Source: Prorocentrum cordatum
Taxonomy: Eukaryota; Sar; Dinophyceae; Prorocentrales; Prorocentraceae
Direction: 5' to 3'
Length of the DNA: 64,000 bases
NCBI GenBank assembly: GCA_963575745.1
Contig: CAUYUJ010018059.1
Coordinates: 165,001 to 229,000, forward strand
A program made the position numbers and the translations under genes. The notes below the pieces were generated by a model. That model did not search any database, was not told where the DNA came from, and saw only the letters and a list, made by a program, of their open reading frames with translations. The number at the start of each line of letters is the position of its first letter. The stretch's first letter is position 1. Of this stretch, positions 28,797-39,617 are shown in pieces.

Positions 28797-30589
28797 CTAG
28801 TCAAAATGACGCTCGAATAGCTTTGCTGCGACTGCTGCTAGGGCGTGGCAAAACTTAGCGGGGTACTGCTGAGAAGCTTTCAGCTCGGGCTTGTTCCCCG
28901 TCACGTGCACTGTGCATTTCCAGCCCTTATTGGCGCCACTCGGGGTCATCCTAGCAGTCTTCTTGGTAAGGGGCACTTTCTTAGCACCGACTGTCGTGTT
29001 CGACTGGGCCTTGGAACGCTTAAGCTCCAAAGCAACAGGGAGCGGAAAATTACAGAACAACTCTATCGGTTTCATCGAGTTGTGTCCGAAAGCTCCGAGA
29101 CATGTGACCAGCCTCAGAGATTCTGAGATGCGGAACGCAGCAGCGAGCGAGGGCCAACAAAACATGAGCGAGTTGAGCGGTTGCTCGATGCACCAGTAGA
29201 CGCCCCGGCTCGCCAAGAACATGATGGCGAATGACCTCGGGCACATTGCAAAATCGATCGATTCGGCCTCACCACCTGTATAAATTGGTTGGGGATGGGG
29301 GTCGGATACAGCCGGCTAGGGGTCGGGATGGTGCCTGGACGTAGATTCCAGGAGGTAGATGACAGGTAGCCACCAGGTAGACGCCAGGTAGACGCCAGGT
29401 AGACGCCAGGTAGACGCCAGGTAGACGCCAGGTAGACGCCAGGTAGACGCCAGGTAGACGCACCATTACTGGGTTTTGATTAGAGGGTAGATGCCAGGTA
29501 GACGCCAGGTAGATGCCAGGTAGACGCCAGGTAGACGACAGGTAGACGCCAGGTAGACGCCAGGTAGACGCCAGGTAGACGCCAGGTAGACGCAAGGTAG
29601 ACGCCAGGATGACGCTAGGTAGACAAGTCAGGTAGACAAGCCAGGTAGACAAGCCAGGTAACGGAGTAGACGCCAGGTTGGTTATGGTCCTCATCCTCCT
29701 TCTCATTGCTCGTCATTGTCCTCATCATCCTCGTTGTCCGCTCCTCGTCCTCCTGCCAACGCGCTTGCTACCCGTCCTCCACCCTCCCGTTCCACTCCTG
29801 ATATTCCTCATGCATGTATCTCGCATGATGTTGTCTCCCTCATCTGGCGTGCCTGTTCCTCTTCAGTTCCTACGTATCTTCCGTCCCGCGGTCTTGATAT
29901 ATTGTACTACTCCGCGTATTCCACCCCCTCCCTGTCCCACTCATCTTAACTTAACATATGTGCGCATTGATATGCCCCTTGCATGTCCTCCTCCCTCGTC
30001 CTGTTATCCCTCATCTTCTGTGTCCTGATGGTCGTTCGCCACCCCCGTCCAACGCGAACTCTGCAGCGTGATTGGCATGTAGAACGTCATCCCTCTGAGT
30101 ATCACCGTCTGGCGACTCCCGGCTCCGTTTGGTGTGGCCCATGCACATCATGAGCCACGATGAGCATTGGGGGGACATGTGAATTGTGCCGCCGACGCAC
30201 ACGCATGCGAGGAGAAACATAGCGTACAAGAGCCCCGTAGCTGTCGTGAGGTCCTCATTGATGCCCCTATTCTTGTCATAAGGAATCGCTGCAGCATTGA
30301 AATTCGTGATGTAGGCGGACGTGGTCCCTGACTTGCCACTGAAAAGCTCGACGAAACGAGTATCCCGATCAATCAAGTGAGCATGATTCCAAATTGCCTT
30401 AGTGGCTGCATCCAGCATCGTCGCACTTGCAGCGCGGGAGGTGATGCGGTCTGGGAGACCTGCCGCTCGCCACTCCTGCGCTGTGCGCGATGCCCACTCA
30501 ACCCCAGCAGCATGCGGTGCTGGTGGCTCGACGCCGAGTGCGGCCTGCAGCCCGATAACCAACAAGCACCACTGAGTCATGGAACCCAT
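28797..30589 (-). CDS. methyltransferase-like protein, two exons (28797-29235, 30054-30589)
   Basis: The two exons join in phase at a GT donor (30053) and an AG acceptor (29236), removing an 818-bp intron, to give about 324 aa. After an N-terminal hydrophobic stretch (QWCLLVIGLQAALG, signal-like) come FVELFSGKSGTTSAY (SAM-binding motif I), MSPQCSSWLMM (motif IV-like, Pro-x-Cys), then in exon 2 VYWCIEQPLNSLMF (motif VI-like) and TCLGAFGHNSMKPIEL, with a basic C-terminus. The layout resembles the C5-methyltransferase-like proteins common in dinoflagellates; catalysis is unproven. The second Met codon (30578-30580) overlaps the transposase stop (30577-30579) as ATGA. The intron contains the 11-bp minisatellite. 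Confidence 0.6.
29372..29660 (+). repeat. 11-bp minisatellite, unit GCCAGGTAGAC
   Basis: About 25 copies of GCCAGGTAGAC with variants, interrupted once near 29462-29488. It lies in the predicted intron of the methyltransferase-like gene. A related array (GGCAGGTAGAC) is at 35998-36245. Confidence 0.95.
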
Positions 30590-31029
30590 GGCTTCAAAGT
30601 CAGCCAGCGAGAAAGGCCTAAACGATCGTGGAGGGCAAGCATAAAAAACACCCTGAACTCGAATGTGCGACGGTGCGAAAACTTTGCCACGTCCCTGAGT
30701 ACGATGTTCAGGGATTCGTCGAGCCAACAAGTATATAATTTAGGATTGCCTTGCCGCCGGCTCCTGGGAACGTGTATGCACAACGCCCTCATCCCCCCTT
30801 ACACAATACAACGGGGCCCTGGGACCCATGCCCCCAGGGTCTCATTGGATTCAATACTCCAGGGCCCCTGACCCCATGGCCCCAGAACCCCGCGACCCAA
30901 GGACACACACCGCCGACGCCGACTACCCCCGAGGAGGGGTCAGCGATGCATCTCCGACGCCAGCACCGACCGAATCCAGCGATGCGCACAAAAGGACCCC
31001 CCCGCGGCGGCGGCGGCGAGAGAGAGGGG

Positions 31030-31085
<56 letters not shown>

Positions 31086-33571
31086 GGAGAGCAGATAGAG
31101 GGAGGTGACTGCGCTAAGTGCGGGGGGCGATGTTGGGAGAAGATGGGAGTGCGGAGGGATGGAGGTTGATGAGAGGGGAAGAGGGGTGCGTGCCGCCGTT
31201 TGCCCTTCTCACAGCCATTCCTCCTCCACCTCTCCCTCGTCGCATCCCTCCTCCTCCCCTTCATCGATCCTTGCATCCCGTCTCCTCCTCCTCCTCCTCC
31301 TCTTCCTCGTCCTCCTCATCCTTGTCCTCTGTCCCGGCTCCGTGTTGTAGCACTCCTCCTCCCCCTCCTCATCATCACCCCTGCCGCTCCCCCCTCACTC
31401 CCTCCAGCTCCTCCTCCGCGCTGTGGCTGCGCCGCCCCCACACCCTGTATCGCTTCTATTGGGCATATCACGGCTTAGTCGCACCCCTCCCACCTTCCCT
31501 CGTACCTCGGCCCTGCCACCAGCTTAACCGCGTGGGTGGGTATTGCGTACATTACCACCCCTCATTTTGGAACAGACATCACCTGTGAGAAATATGCCAC
31601 GCCAAATGATGCTTCGGCGTAATAGAAATCCCAGCGAGCTTGCAGGCACGAATGTGCACTGCAATCATGCACATCAACCGAAGCTGCATCGCTTCGTCGA
31701 TCACGGAGGGTAGCGTTCTCATGGCCTCCAAAAAACCACACAGCGAAAGGATTGCGCAGATGAGGTGAGGGCCAAACTTGTCACGACCGCCGTATTTGTG
31801 CACGATAAAATTGCAAAACGGAAGTAGCATCCCAGATTCACCCGCCTTCATAGACATACTAGTACCAGGGTGATCGGGTTTCTGGGAGCGTTTTTTTTAT
31901 AATGGCCGATGCGATGGGATGGTGTTTGGAGTTGTTTATGCCAGGACTTCTTGCGAGTCCAGCCGTGGCGACGAGCCTAAGAGGTGTGCGATCAAAGTCT
32001 GTTTCGAACCCCCTCGTCACCTCAAAGTTGCAGTCCCTCATGTCACCGATCATTCCCGAGGTAATGCTGCCGAGACGATCCTTCGGGTCGATGCCAGTAG
32101 CAGGGTCATCCTGCCACGATTTAAGGTCGCACCACAGCTGTCGAAACGTCAGGTCGAGCAGAACTTTCTGGGTACCCTGAAGCCTCCAAGGATTTGAAAA
32201 TATCACGCGATAGAGGACAGCCGAAATCAGACGCTGTACGATCCCGAGGTGGAGTGTATGCATTGCATCAGCGGCCAAAGTCCGAACGGGGGAGGTGCCT
32301 AACCTTTGATCGAAGAGCGGGCACCGACGCTGCACGGGATCGAGCGGAAGCTTAGTAAACGGCCCATACCGCGATCTCCAAAACGTGAACATGGCAGGCA
32401 ACTTCACACCTAGGACATCACCGATATCACGAACGTGTGTGTTGGGTTCCAAGCGGTCGCCAGACTTCAATTGGACGCCGGCTACGACCACGTCTCTGGC
32501 AATACCCCTACCCCCAATCTTTGGTAAATTCTTCAACCACACAAGGTTCTGCTTCAAGAAACGTAACTGCGCCTGCGTGCGTATTTCCACATTAATCTCG
32601 CACCTCCTACAAGCCTCCTCATACTCTTCATTAGTGCGAAGATCGAACACGAATGAATCTAGCGTCTCCATGCCGTCAGTGCTATCCAGCTCTGACTTCA
32701 CACTTTTACAAAATTGGCACGAGTGATGGTACTGCCCGTAATTGCTGAGCGCGAGTGAGCGGCAATGTTCCATCCAATCCCCTTTTATGTATAGCAAACA
32801 AGCCCGAAAACTCAAGTCTGATAAATTTGTCCCGCATTCCCAGTCATCCCCATCGTACCGAAGCTGGGGCCGAGTTCCATCCTGAAGGGCTTGAAGTTGC
32901 CATCTAATACAATCCATGATTGGATGAACTGAACACCACCCCCTACACCCACACGCGCACTCGTCCGAGTGTTTCATGGTAGCTACTAGATGTCTCCTCC
33001 CCGATACCAAATTGACCACCCACCACCCCGTCACTGTATCACTTCGTCCCGCAGCTTGCTGCTGATAGCGGACCCCATCTAGATATACAGCTAGGGGCAA
33101 GGGAGGGTCACGCTCGCTGTCTCGTGCCTGCTTGGTTGCAGGATGTTCTGTGTAAGCTGGTACATCTAATATGTTTGGCTCTCTCTGATCTGGCCGCGCC
33201 CTCAACGCCTCAAGAATGGAGGGGTCCCCAGCCAACTCATCCGATAACGATTCATAAAACAGCTTGACAGGGTGGTCCCGAACAGAACGCAATGTGCTGT
33301 GATTCTCAGAAATAGGCACACTGATACGTATTAGATGTTTAGGAGCTGGCATAACACAATCTAGATGATGCTGATATTTCCCACTTTGTAAATCAGCGGA
33401 CCTGCTGCACATACTCCACGTTGCCCCAGGGGCCCCCGCTTCGTCGCACATGTGGCATAACACACATAGTTGTTTGGCAGTGATGCGACACGATCCATAC
33501 AGTGTCAGGAACTCCTGCAGGAGCCTTGCCCCTGCCTCCCGTTGACGGTCGTTGCCCCGTAGAGACGCCAT
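30577..33571 (-). CDS. Tnp2/CACTA-like transposase, split by one frameshift and one intron
   Basis: Segments on the minus strand: 33571-31859, 31857-31583 and 30763-30577. Starts at ATG 33571 (MASLRGNDRQ). The N-terminal part has a CxxC-containing VLCHMCDEAG, and the middle has LAVYLDGVRYQQQ and CACGCRGWCSVHP, a Cys-rich motif typical of a dinoflagellate transposase-like family. DAMHTLHLGIVQRL and PKHHLAWHISH follow, as in CACTA-type transposases. TAG at 31859-31861 is followed one base later by ATG with homologous-looking sequence (GESGMLLPFCNFIVHKYGG), a one-base frameshift. A GT-AG intron (30764-31582) joins in phase to a last exon with CWLDESLNIVLRDVAKFSHR. The family assignment is by eye. 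Confidence 0.55.
30764..31582 (-). other. predicted 819-bp intron with (GA)n, transposase gene
   Basis: Donor CACAG|GTGATG at 31582 and acceptor TTCCCAG|GAGCC at 30764 join the flanking exons in phase. Inside lie a GA tract on the plus strand (31029-31081) and TCC-rich sequence (31210-31370). No other gene is evident. Confidence 0.6.
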
Positions 33572-33659
33572 TGCGACAGATGCCAAAGATGGCGCGCGCG
33601 AGGGGAGTTTGGGCACCCAGGCTAAATTGCGAGAGAGGAGGGGGGCGTTGAAGGGACGC

Positions 33660-34261
33660 GAAGAAGGGGATACTACAGAGGGGCAGGTGCAGGGGGGGGA
33701 GGAGGAGGATGAGGAGGAGCGCTTGGAGGTTAGAGCTTTGGGCGATGGGGGGGGGGGGAACGATGAGGTGGAGGAGGAGGGGGACTGGGGCACGGCGAGA
33801 GCGGGCGAGTGAGGCGGCAGTGGGAGGGAAGCGCGAGGAAGGAGGAAGAGCAGGAGAAGAAGGAGAGGGACGGGGAGGACGAGGGCGAAGAGGAAGAGGT
33901 GGACGAGAAGGGCGAGACGGAGAACAGGGAGCACGAGGACAAGGGGTGCGACACTGGGAGGACGGGGCCGAGGGTGTAATGCGCAGAGGGAGGAGGAGGA
34001 GTAAGAGTAGTAGGAGGATGAGGAACATGAGGAGGAGGAGGATGAGGAGGAGGAGGAGGAGAGGGACGAGGAGGACGAGGAAGGAGAGGAGGAGGAGGAG
34101 GAGGAAGACGACTACGAGGAGGAGGAGGAGGAGGAGGAGGAGGAGGAGAAGGAGGAGGAGGAGGAGGAGAGGGAGGAGGAGGAAGAGGAGGAGGAGGAGG
34201 AGGAGGTGGAGGACAATGAGGAGGAGCAGGAGTAGGAGGAGGAGGAGGAGGAGGAGGAGGA
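33660..34261 (+). repeat. GGA-rich polypurine region
   Basis: Purine-rich sequence becoming a dense GGA array at 34030-34261. Pyrimidine-strand frames read as poly-Leu/Ser/Pro and extend artefactually upstream of the transposase start. Confidence 0.9.
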
Positions 34262-35140
34262 TGAGAAGCAAAGTCTTGACGCTTCGCGTATCACCACCAG
34301 CCCATCCACAATTGATTGCCAGTTGTCTTCAAGCTTATTGGAGGCTGTCTTGAGCCATGCTCGGCTAGAGGCTGTCGGGAGCGATATTGAGCCATGCTCG
34401 GTTATCTTGTGCCATCCTGAGGCTGCCTTGAGGCCTCTTGGAGGTTTGTCGGAGGCTATCTTGAGCCATGCTTGGCTAGCGTAGGCCATTTGGAGAACCA
34501 CATTTGCCAATATAGGGCTCTCTTGGAGCGATAGTTGGCCAACCAGGGCGGGGTGGAGGGTACGCGGGGAGAGACTGGGAGGCCTCTTGGGGTCATCTTG
34601 GGCCTCATGGCTCAAAAAGAGGAGGTCCCTCAAGTAGATTCGTCTCCTCGGAGGCTCTCAAACGGCATATTGGGGCCCTCTTGGAGCGCTCGTGGACGCC
34701 TATTGGGCGATCGTGGGGCCGTATTCGGCCGTCATGGGCCCATCCTGGGCCTCGACTGGGCCACATTGGGGCCATCTTGAGGCGTCCAAAGCACATCGGA
34801 AGCGAAAAGGCGATAATGCCAACCACAGTGGTTTCCTTAGGATGTTGAATGGTGTCGGCATCTCGGAGGGCGCCGTGGAGGGCTCGGAGGGCAGTTGGAT
34901 CAGTCGTGGGGTCTTGGGGCATCTCAGGGGTATATCGGAGGTTATCTTGACCCACCTTGAAGTAACATGGGCCATCTTGGAGGCCATCTTGCGACTTTGA
35001 GGCCCTCTTGGGGCCGTCTTGGGCCATCTTGGACGCGGCGGCGCATCCGCCCCCCCCCCCCACCCTCAAAGGCCCAGGGGGGGGGGGTAGGGGACGGGGT
35101 AGAGAGAAGAAAAAAAACCCAGAGGTGTGATACCAGCTCG
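34262..35140 (+). repeat. inverted repeat, left copy (about 0.88 kb)
   Basis: Matches the reverse complement of about 45385-46255 along its length, with moderate divergence. Shared landmarks include CTTGACGCTTCG near the outer end, CCAACCAGGGCGGGGTGGAG, AAAAAGAGGAGGTCCCTCAA, and GGCCCAGGGGGG near the inner end. Built from degenerate CCTCTTGGAGGC-like words. No coding evidence. Confidence 0.85.
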
Positions 35141-35997
35141 ACCCCCGCACAAGCAGGACCTCAATTGCCTGCAAGGCGCTTGGAGCTTGCTCCGAGAGGG
35201 CTGTCCAGCGCAAGAAATGCACACAGTCTCGCATGTGTGATCATGCCCGGCTCGCGTCTCAGAGTTAGATTACCAAGCGATCACATCGTCCCTCTACCGC
35301 CAGTGTGTGTCTACTCCTTCCCACGCTCGTATCATATATTATAATATGTTATATTGATTTGTGTTTGTTATCCTTTTTTGTTCAGTATTTGCCGTGCCCC
35401 TTTTCGAAACAGTCTTCTACTCCCAGCCATCGTCCGAAACACTCTCCATTTCGGCGTCGCCCGTCCAGCGCAGGACAGACCCCGTGCACGACGTGCCCGA
35501 CCAGCAACGACGGTGCTGGGGTGGGTCAGCGCACTGAGGAACAGGAGGAGGAGGAGGAGGAGCGAGAGTTGGAGGAGGACGAGGAGGTGATGGCGAGGTT
35601 CAGGAGGAGTGGGCAAGAGGCAGAGGATATTTGACCCAGAAGTGCAGCACTCCTGCAGTTGAAACAGCGCGTCGAGAAAACATCACTCATACCATGAGCC
35701 ACCACGAACATGAGTGATCTCAGCTTCCGCCTCGCCTATTGGATGCACCTCTCCAGGAACACACTCGAGATTACAAAGCACACGGATCGAACCAAACTGA
35801 GACAACGAGAAGTAGCACCAACGGCGGATGGGCAGAATGTGTTGCCATGCAACGCCCCCGAATAATCAAACTCGAACAAACTCACAGCACGCTCTCTCAA
35901 TGCACATCCCCGCCGCGCAGGGTGCTATGGGCAAGACCACTCGCCTCCCCCCCTGCCCGCTTGACCGTTTACCTCACGCCAGCGGTCGGAGCTAGCT
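35141..35997. other. no gene seen
   Basis: Mixed-composition DNA with an AT-rich patch near 35330-35370 and a short GGA run at about 35546-35587. No convincing coding frame on either strand. Confidence 0.5.
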
Positions 35998-36245
35998 GGT
36001 AGCAGGTAGTTGGCAGGTAGATGGCAGGTAGATGGCAGGTAGACGGCAGGTAGACGGCAGGTAGACGGTAGGTAGACGGTAGACGGTCGGGTAGACGGTC
36101 TGGTAGACGGTCGGGTAGACGCAGGTAGACGCTGCCAAACCGTGTGTTTTTACAGTGTTCGAGGGTAGGGGTAGACGGCGGTAGACGGTGGTAGACGGTG
36201 AGGTGGTAGACGGCAGGTAGACGGTAGGTAGACGGTAGACGGTTC
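35998..36245 (+). repeat. 11-bp minisatellite, unit GGCAGGTAGAC
   Basis: Variant copies of the same 11-mer as at 29372-29660, interrupted near 36130-36175. The two arrays differ mainly by GCC versus GGC/GGT at the unit start. Confidence 0.9.
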
Positions 36246-36599
36246 CCGAGTCAGACGCCAAATCAACGATTTTACGTGTTTTTGATGATTTTCGCATGTT
36301 TGTTTGTGTTTGCTGTGTTTTTTCACGATTTTCATTGTTTTTCTCGGATTTCCACCTTCCACCCGCCCTCGAAGCGTTGTGGCACGCTCCGCGCACCTTG
36401 CTCGGCTGCGCATCACATGATCTCATGACCAGAACAAAAAAAAACGTAGCACTGCATGCCTCGATGCACCCACGAGCAAGGCTCACCACGTCAGAAGGCA
36501 TCGAGATGCGGGCCCCACGGTCTGAGGAGGCCAAACACAACAAATGCGGACATCGGCCCTAGACCGCAGGGCACAAGTTTTGAACGCTCATTCGGTGTC
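36246..36599. other. T-rich non-coding stretch
   Basis: No gene. TTTG/TTTC-rich sequence at 36270-36350, then mixed DNA. It probably includes the 3' UTR of the minus-strand gene ending at 36600. Confidence 0.5.
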
Positions 36600-38616
36600 C
36601 TACTGCCTCGACCTCTTCTTACCACCAGCCTTGCTCGGGGTCTGCTCGCTGGTGTTCGTCTCGCGGGCCTTCAGGGAGGCGAGCAAGACCTTGGCCTCTA
36701 AGTGGATCGCATCCGAGAAGGGCTTGAGCTCGGCGGCGTACTTGATGGCCTGCATGAAGTCGGAGTCGCCCATGGCCCTCTTCTGCCCCGCGATGTCCGC
36801 AACCTTGACCGCCATGATCTGCCCGAGCAAGGGCCTCTCGTGGATGAAGGTCTCCGAGCGCTCCCAAGCCTGGCGCAACAGCTTAGAAGCATCGACGGCC
36901 CACGCCTTGGACTTGTCGTGGTCGATCTGGCCGAGGAGGGTCCGCGCCTGCGCTGAGGCGCCAGCGTACTGCCCCAGCTCCTTCTTGGCGGCCCCGATCT
37001 TCTCCGCGAAGTCGGCCCTCTGGCGCTTGGCAGCATCGTCATCACCAGCAGCACCGCCTGAACGAGCTCGCTTCACTTTTTTATCACCACCCCCTTTGCC
37101 AGCAACCACGGCACCCTGTGTGTCAACACCCGCGGGCTGGGCCACCGCTGCGGTCTCGGGGCCGCCGCCGCCTCCTGCTCCCTCCACGGGCGGGGCCGCC
37201 GCTGCGACTGCCACCTGCGCCGCCGGCTCCGCGCAAGAGGCAGCCGCGCCTGCCGCCGCCTGCTGCGCCTGAGAGCCCGCCGCGCTGGCCGCCGCCTGCT
37301 GCGCCTGAGAGCCCGCAGCGCTGGCCGCCGCCGAGCGCGCCTGAGAGCCCGCCGCGCCTGTGGCGCGCGCAGCCGCAGCCTGCGCCGCAGCCAGCTCGGC
37401 GCCCGCGTCGTTGGCGACCTGGTCGAAGCCGCCGTCCTCATAGGAAAGCAAACAAAAGGAGGGGGGCGGAGGAGGAAAGAGAAGAGGAGGAGGAGGAGGA
37501 GGAGGAGGAGGAGGAGGAGCAGGAAGAGGTGGAGGAGGAGGAGGAGGAGGAGGAGGAGGAGGAGGAGGGAGAGGAGGGCAAAGAGGTGGGAGACTGAGGG
37601 GGAGGAGGGGGATTGTGTTTACTGAGATTATAGCGCTAATGTCCTGGAGCCACGACTCGTGCTTCTTGAAGCTGACTGTGAACGACTCGCGGAGGCCGTG
37701 CTGAACATACAAGTATTTCAGCGACCACGTCATAGTGTCCCACATCACCCACGGGGGCCCCATGCACATGGCGTTGAAAGCGTAGGCTACAGCCTCAGGG
37801 GCACTGTAATTAGGGACCCCCACATCTGCCTCAACATCCGTCATCTCTCATCCTCCTCCGTCCCGTCCTTCTCCTCTCCGTTTCCTCCCCCTACTATTAT
37901 CCACCCTCATCCTCCTCATCTTCCTCCTCCCTCCACTCTCCTCTCCTCATCCCACCGTTTTCATCTTCCTCCTCCTCTTCCTCCTCCTCCTCCTCCTCCT
38001 CCTCCTCCTCCTCCTCCTAACCCCCGACACCCCCATCATCATCGTTGCCCGGCTCCTCCTCTTGCCACTTCCTCATGTGTTGGGTCGCAATTGCCTGGCG
38101 CCACCCTGCGCGCCCACCCCCTTCGAGGTGGGCGATGCGCCCGAGGCTGAGGTAGGTCGAGGTCTTCCAGTTCTCGCGAACCTCGGACGTGACCTTCTCG
38201 AAATGGACCTTGTAGGTCTCGTATCGCTTCTTGAGCCACTCCGTCCTGAAGGCCGATTTGGCACTATCGCCAGTGACCTTGGAGTACTCCTCTTTCAGCT
38301 TGGGGTCTTTGATCGCCCTCGCCCACTTGCCCCCCACAGCGTTGCCCTTGACCGCCTTCGTCGAAAAAGTGAAATCCTGGGATTTCATCTGCTCCCAGAA
38401 CGCAAACTCATCCCGCTCTTTCTGGGACCTGTCATCCAGCCACTGGCCGATCGCGAACTTCTCGGGGTCCTGGGGCCACTTGTCCACGTCGTTCGTGTCG
38501 TGGCCCTTGGCGGACATCAGCGCCTGGAACGGCTCCGTACTGAACATCGATTTGAGCGTGTCCGTCACGTTGTCGCCGAACGCGTCGTTGATGTCAGCTG
38601 CGCTCTCGACCGCGTC
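36600..38616 (-). CDS. unrecognised multi-exon protein, Ala-rich and basic C-terminus
   Basis: Predicted minus-strand exons: 38616 to about 38030 (acceptor CGCCCAG|GACGCG; WLKKRYETYKVHFEKVTSEV, HMRKWQEEEPG), about 37830-37623 (MWDTMTWSLKYLYVQHGLRE) and 37436-36600, ending in TGA. The last intron has clean GT-AG ends (37622 and 37437), is 186 bp long and in phase. The last exon is an Ala/Gln/Ser-rich linker, then GGDKKVKRARSGG, a nuclear-localisation-like basic patch, then a helical domain (YAGASAQARTLLGQIDHDKS) and KAGGKKRSRQ at the end. No named domain. The first two exons resemble unannotated proteins common in dinoflagellates. The junction between exons 1 and 2 is not resolved. Confidence 0.5.
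37437..37622 (-). other. 186-bp microsatellite intron, stop-free
   Basis: GT donor after ATAATCTCA, AG acceptor in CTATGAG. On the coding strand it is almost entirely CCT repeats. Its length is divisible by 3 and it contains no stop, so an unspliced transcript would encode a poly-Pro insert. Confidence 0.6.
37850..38020 (+). repeat. TCC-rich tract
   Basis: TCC/CTC mixture ending in a pure (TCC)n block at 37978-38017. It lies between predicted exons of the minus-strand gene and is probably intronic. Confidence 0.9.
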
Positions 38617-38633
38617 CTGGGCGGCGCGGGCAG

Positions 38634-38988
38634 GGGAGGAGGAGGAGGAGGAGGAGGAGGAGGAGGAGGAGGAGGAGGAGGAGGAGGAGGAGGAGGAGGA
38701 GGAGGAGGAGTAAGTGTAAGAGGTGGAGGAGGAGGAGGAGGAGGAGGAGGAGGAGGAGGAGGAGGAGGAGGAGTAAGAGGAGGAGGAGAAGGAGGAGGAG
38801 GAGGAGGAGGAGGAGGTGGTGGTGGTGGTGGTGGTGGTGGTGGATGGGGGTGGAGGCTGGATGAGGTGGGGGAGAGGAGCCAGAGAAACCTCGGGGACGA
38901 GTGGGAGCCACGGCCAAAAGGGCAGCGCGTGGAGTGCGAAAGAGGGAGGGGCCAGGAGGAAAGACGGAAAGAGGGACGGTGGGGGCTA

Positions 38989-39040
<52 letters not shown>

Positions 39041-39320
39041 CTCAGGAACTACCGCGACTAACGCAACGCGCGACCTCGACCATCACAACCACGACCACCC
39101 CGACATCGACGACGACTAACGCAACGCTCACGACCAACACGACCACGACCACCGCTAAGACCACGACGACCACGACCACGACCACGACACCTGGACCACC
39201 ACGACCAGTACCGAGATTACGCAACGCACGACCATTGCCGACGCCACGACCTCGACTTCGACAACGACGACCTCGACCACGACAATGACGACCACCACCA
39301 CGGCCACCACCGATGCGAGG
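38634..39320 (+). repeat. GGA, GGT, GA and ACGACC arrays
   Basis: GGA arrays at 38634-38709 and 38724-38815, (GGT)n at 38815-38841, (GA)n at 38991-39033 and a degenerate ACGACC array at about 39050-39320. No gene. Frames are poly-Glu/Gly/Val or Thr-rich artefacts. Confidence 0.95.
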
Positions 39321-39617
39321 ATGAGAAGGAGGTGGATGAGGAATAACATAAGCAAAGAGTTTTGGACATGAGGGGTTTGGTGGCCCATATAGTGTCCTCG
39401 AGTCGGCGCTTCATCGCATCCGTGTGCATCTTCATCCTCGCCCCGTCGAGCTTCTTGGGGGGGGTGTAGTCGAGCCCCTGCGGGTGGATAGCATGCGTCT
39501 CTCTGTGTTGCCTCTCCCCCGTTATGCCACGTTCTCACTCCCTCATTTCCTCCTTCCCTCCCTCCCTCCCTCCCTCCCCCTCCCTCATCTTTCCTTTTCC
39601 TCCTCCTGCCCTACCAT

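Noticed and set aside
29372-29660. CRISPR array
   Set aside because: Unit is 11 bp with no spacers; a minisatellite in an intron of a eukaryotic gene.
30011-30730. Single-exon methyltransferase of 239 residues starting at 30730
   Set aside because: The first part is the transposase last exon in another frame, and the C-terminal motifs are supplied by an in-phase exon at 28797-29235.
33859-34271. Poly-Leu membrane protein upstream of the transposase
   Set aside because: It is the reverse strand of a GGA array.
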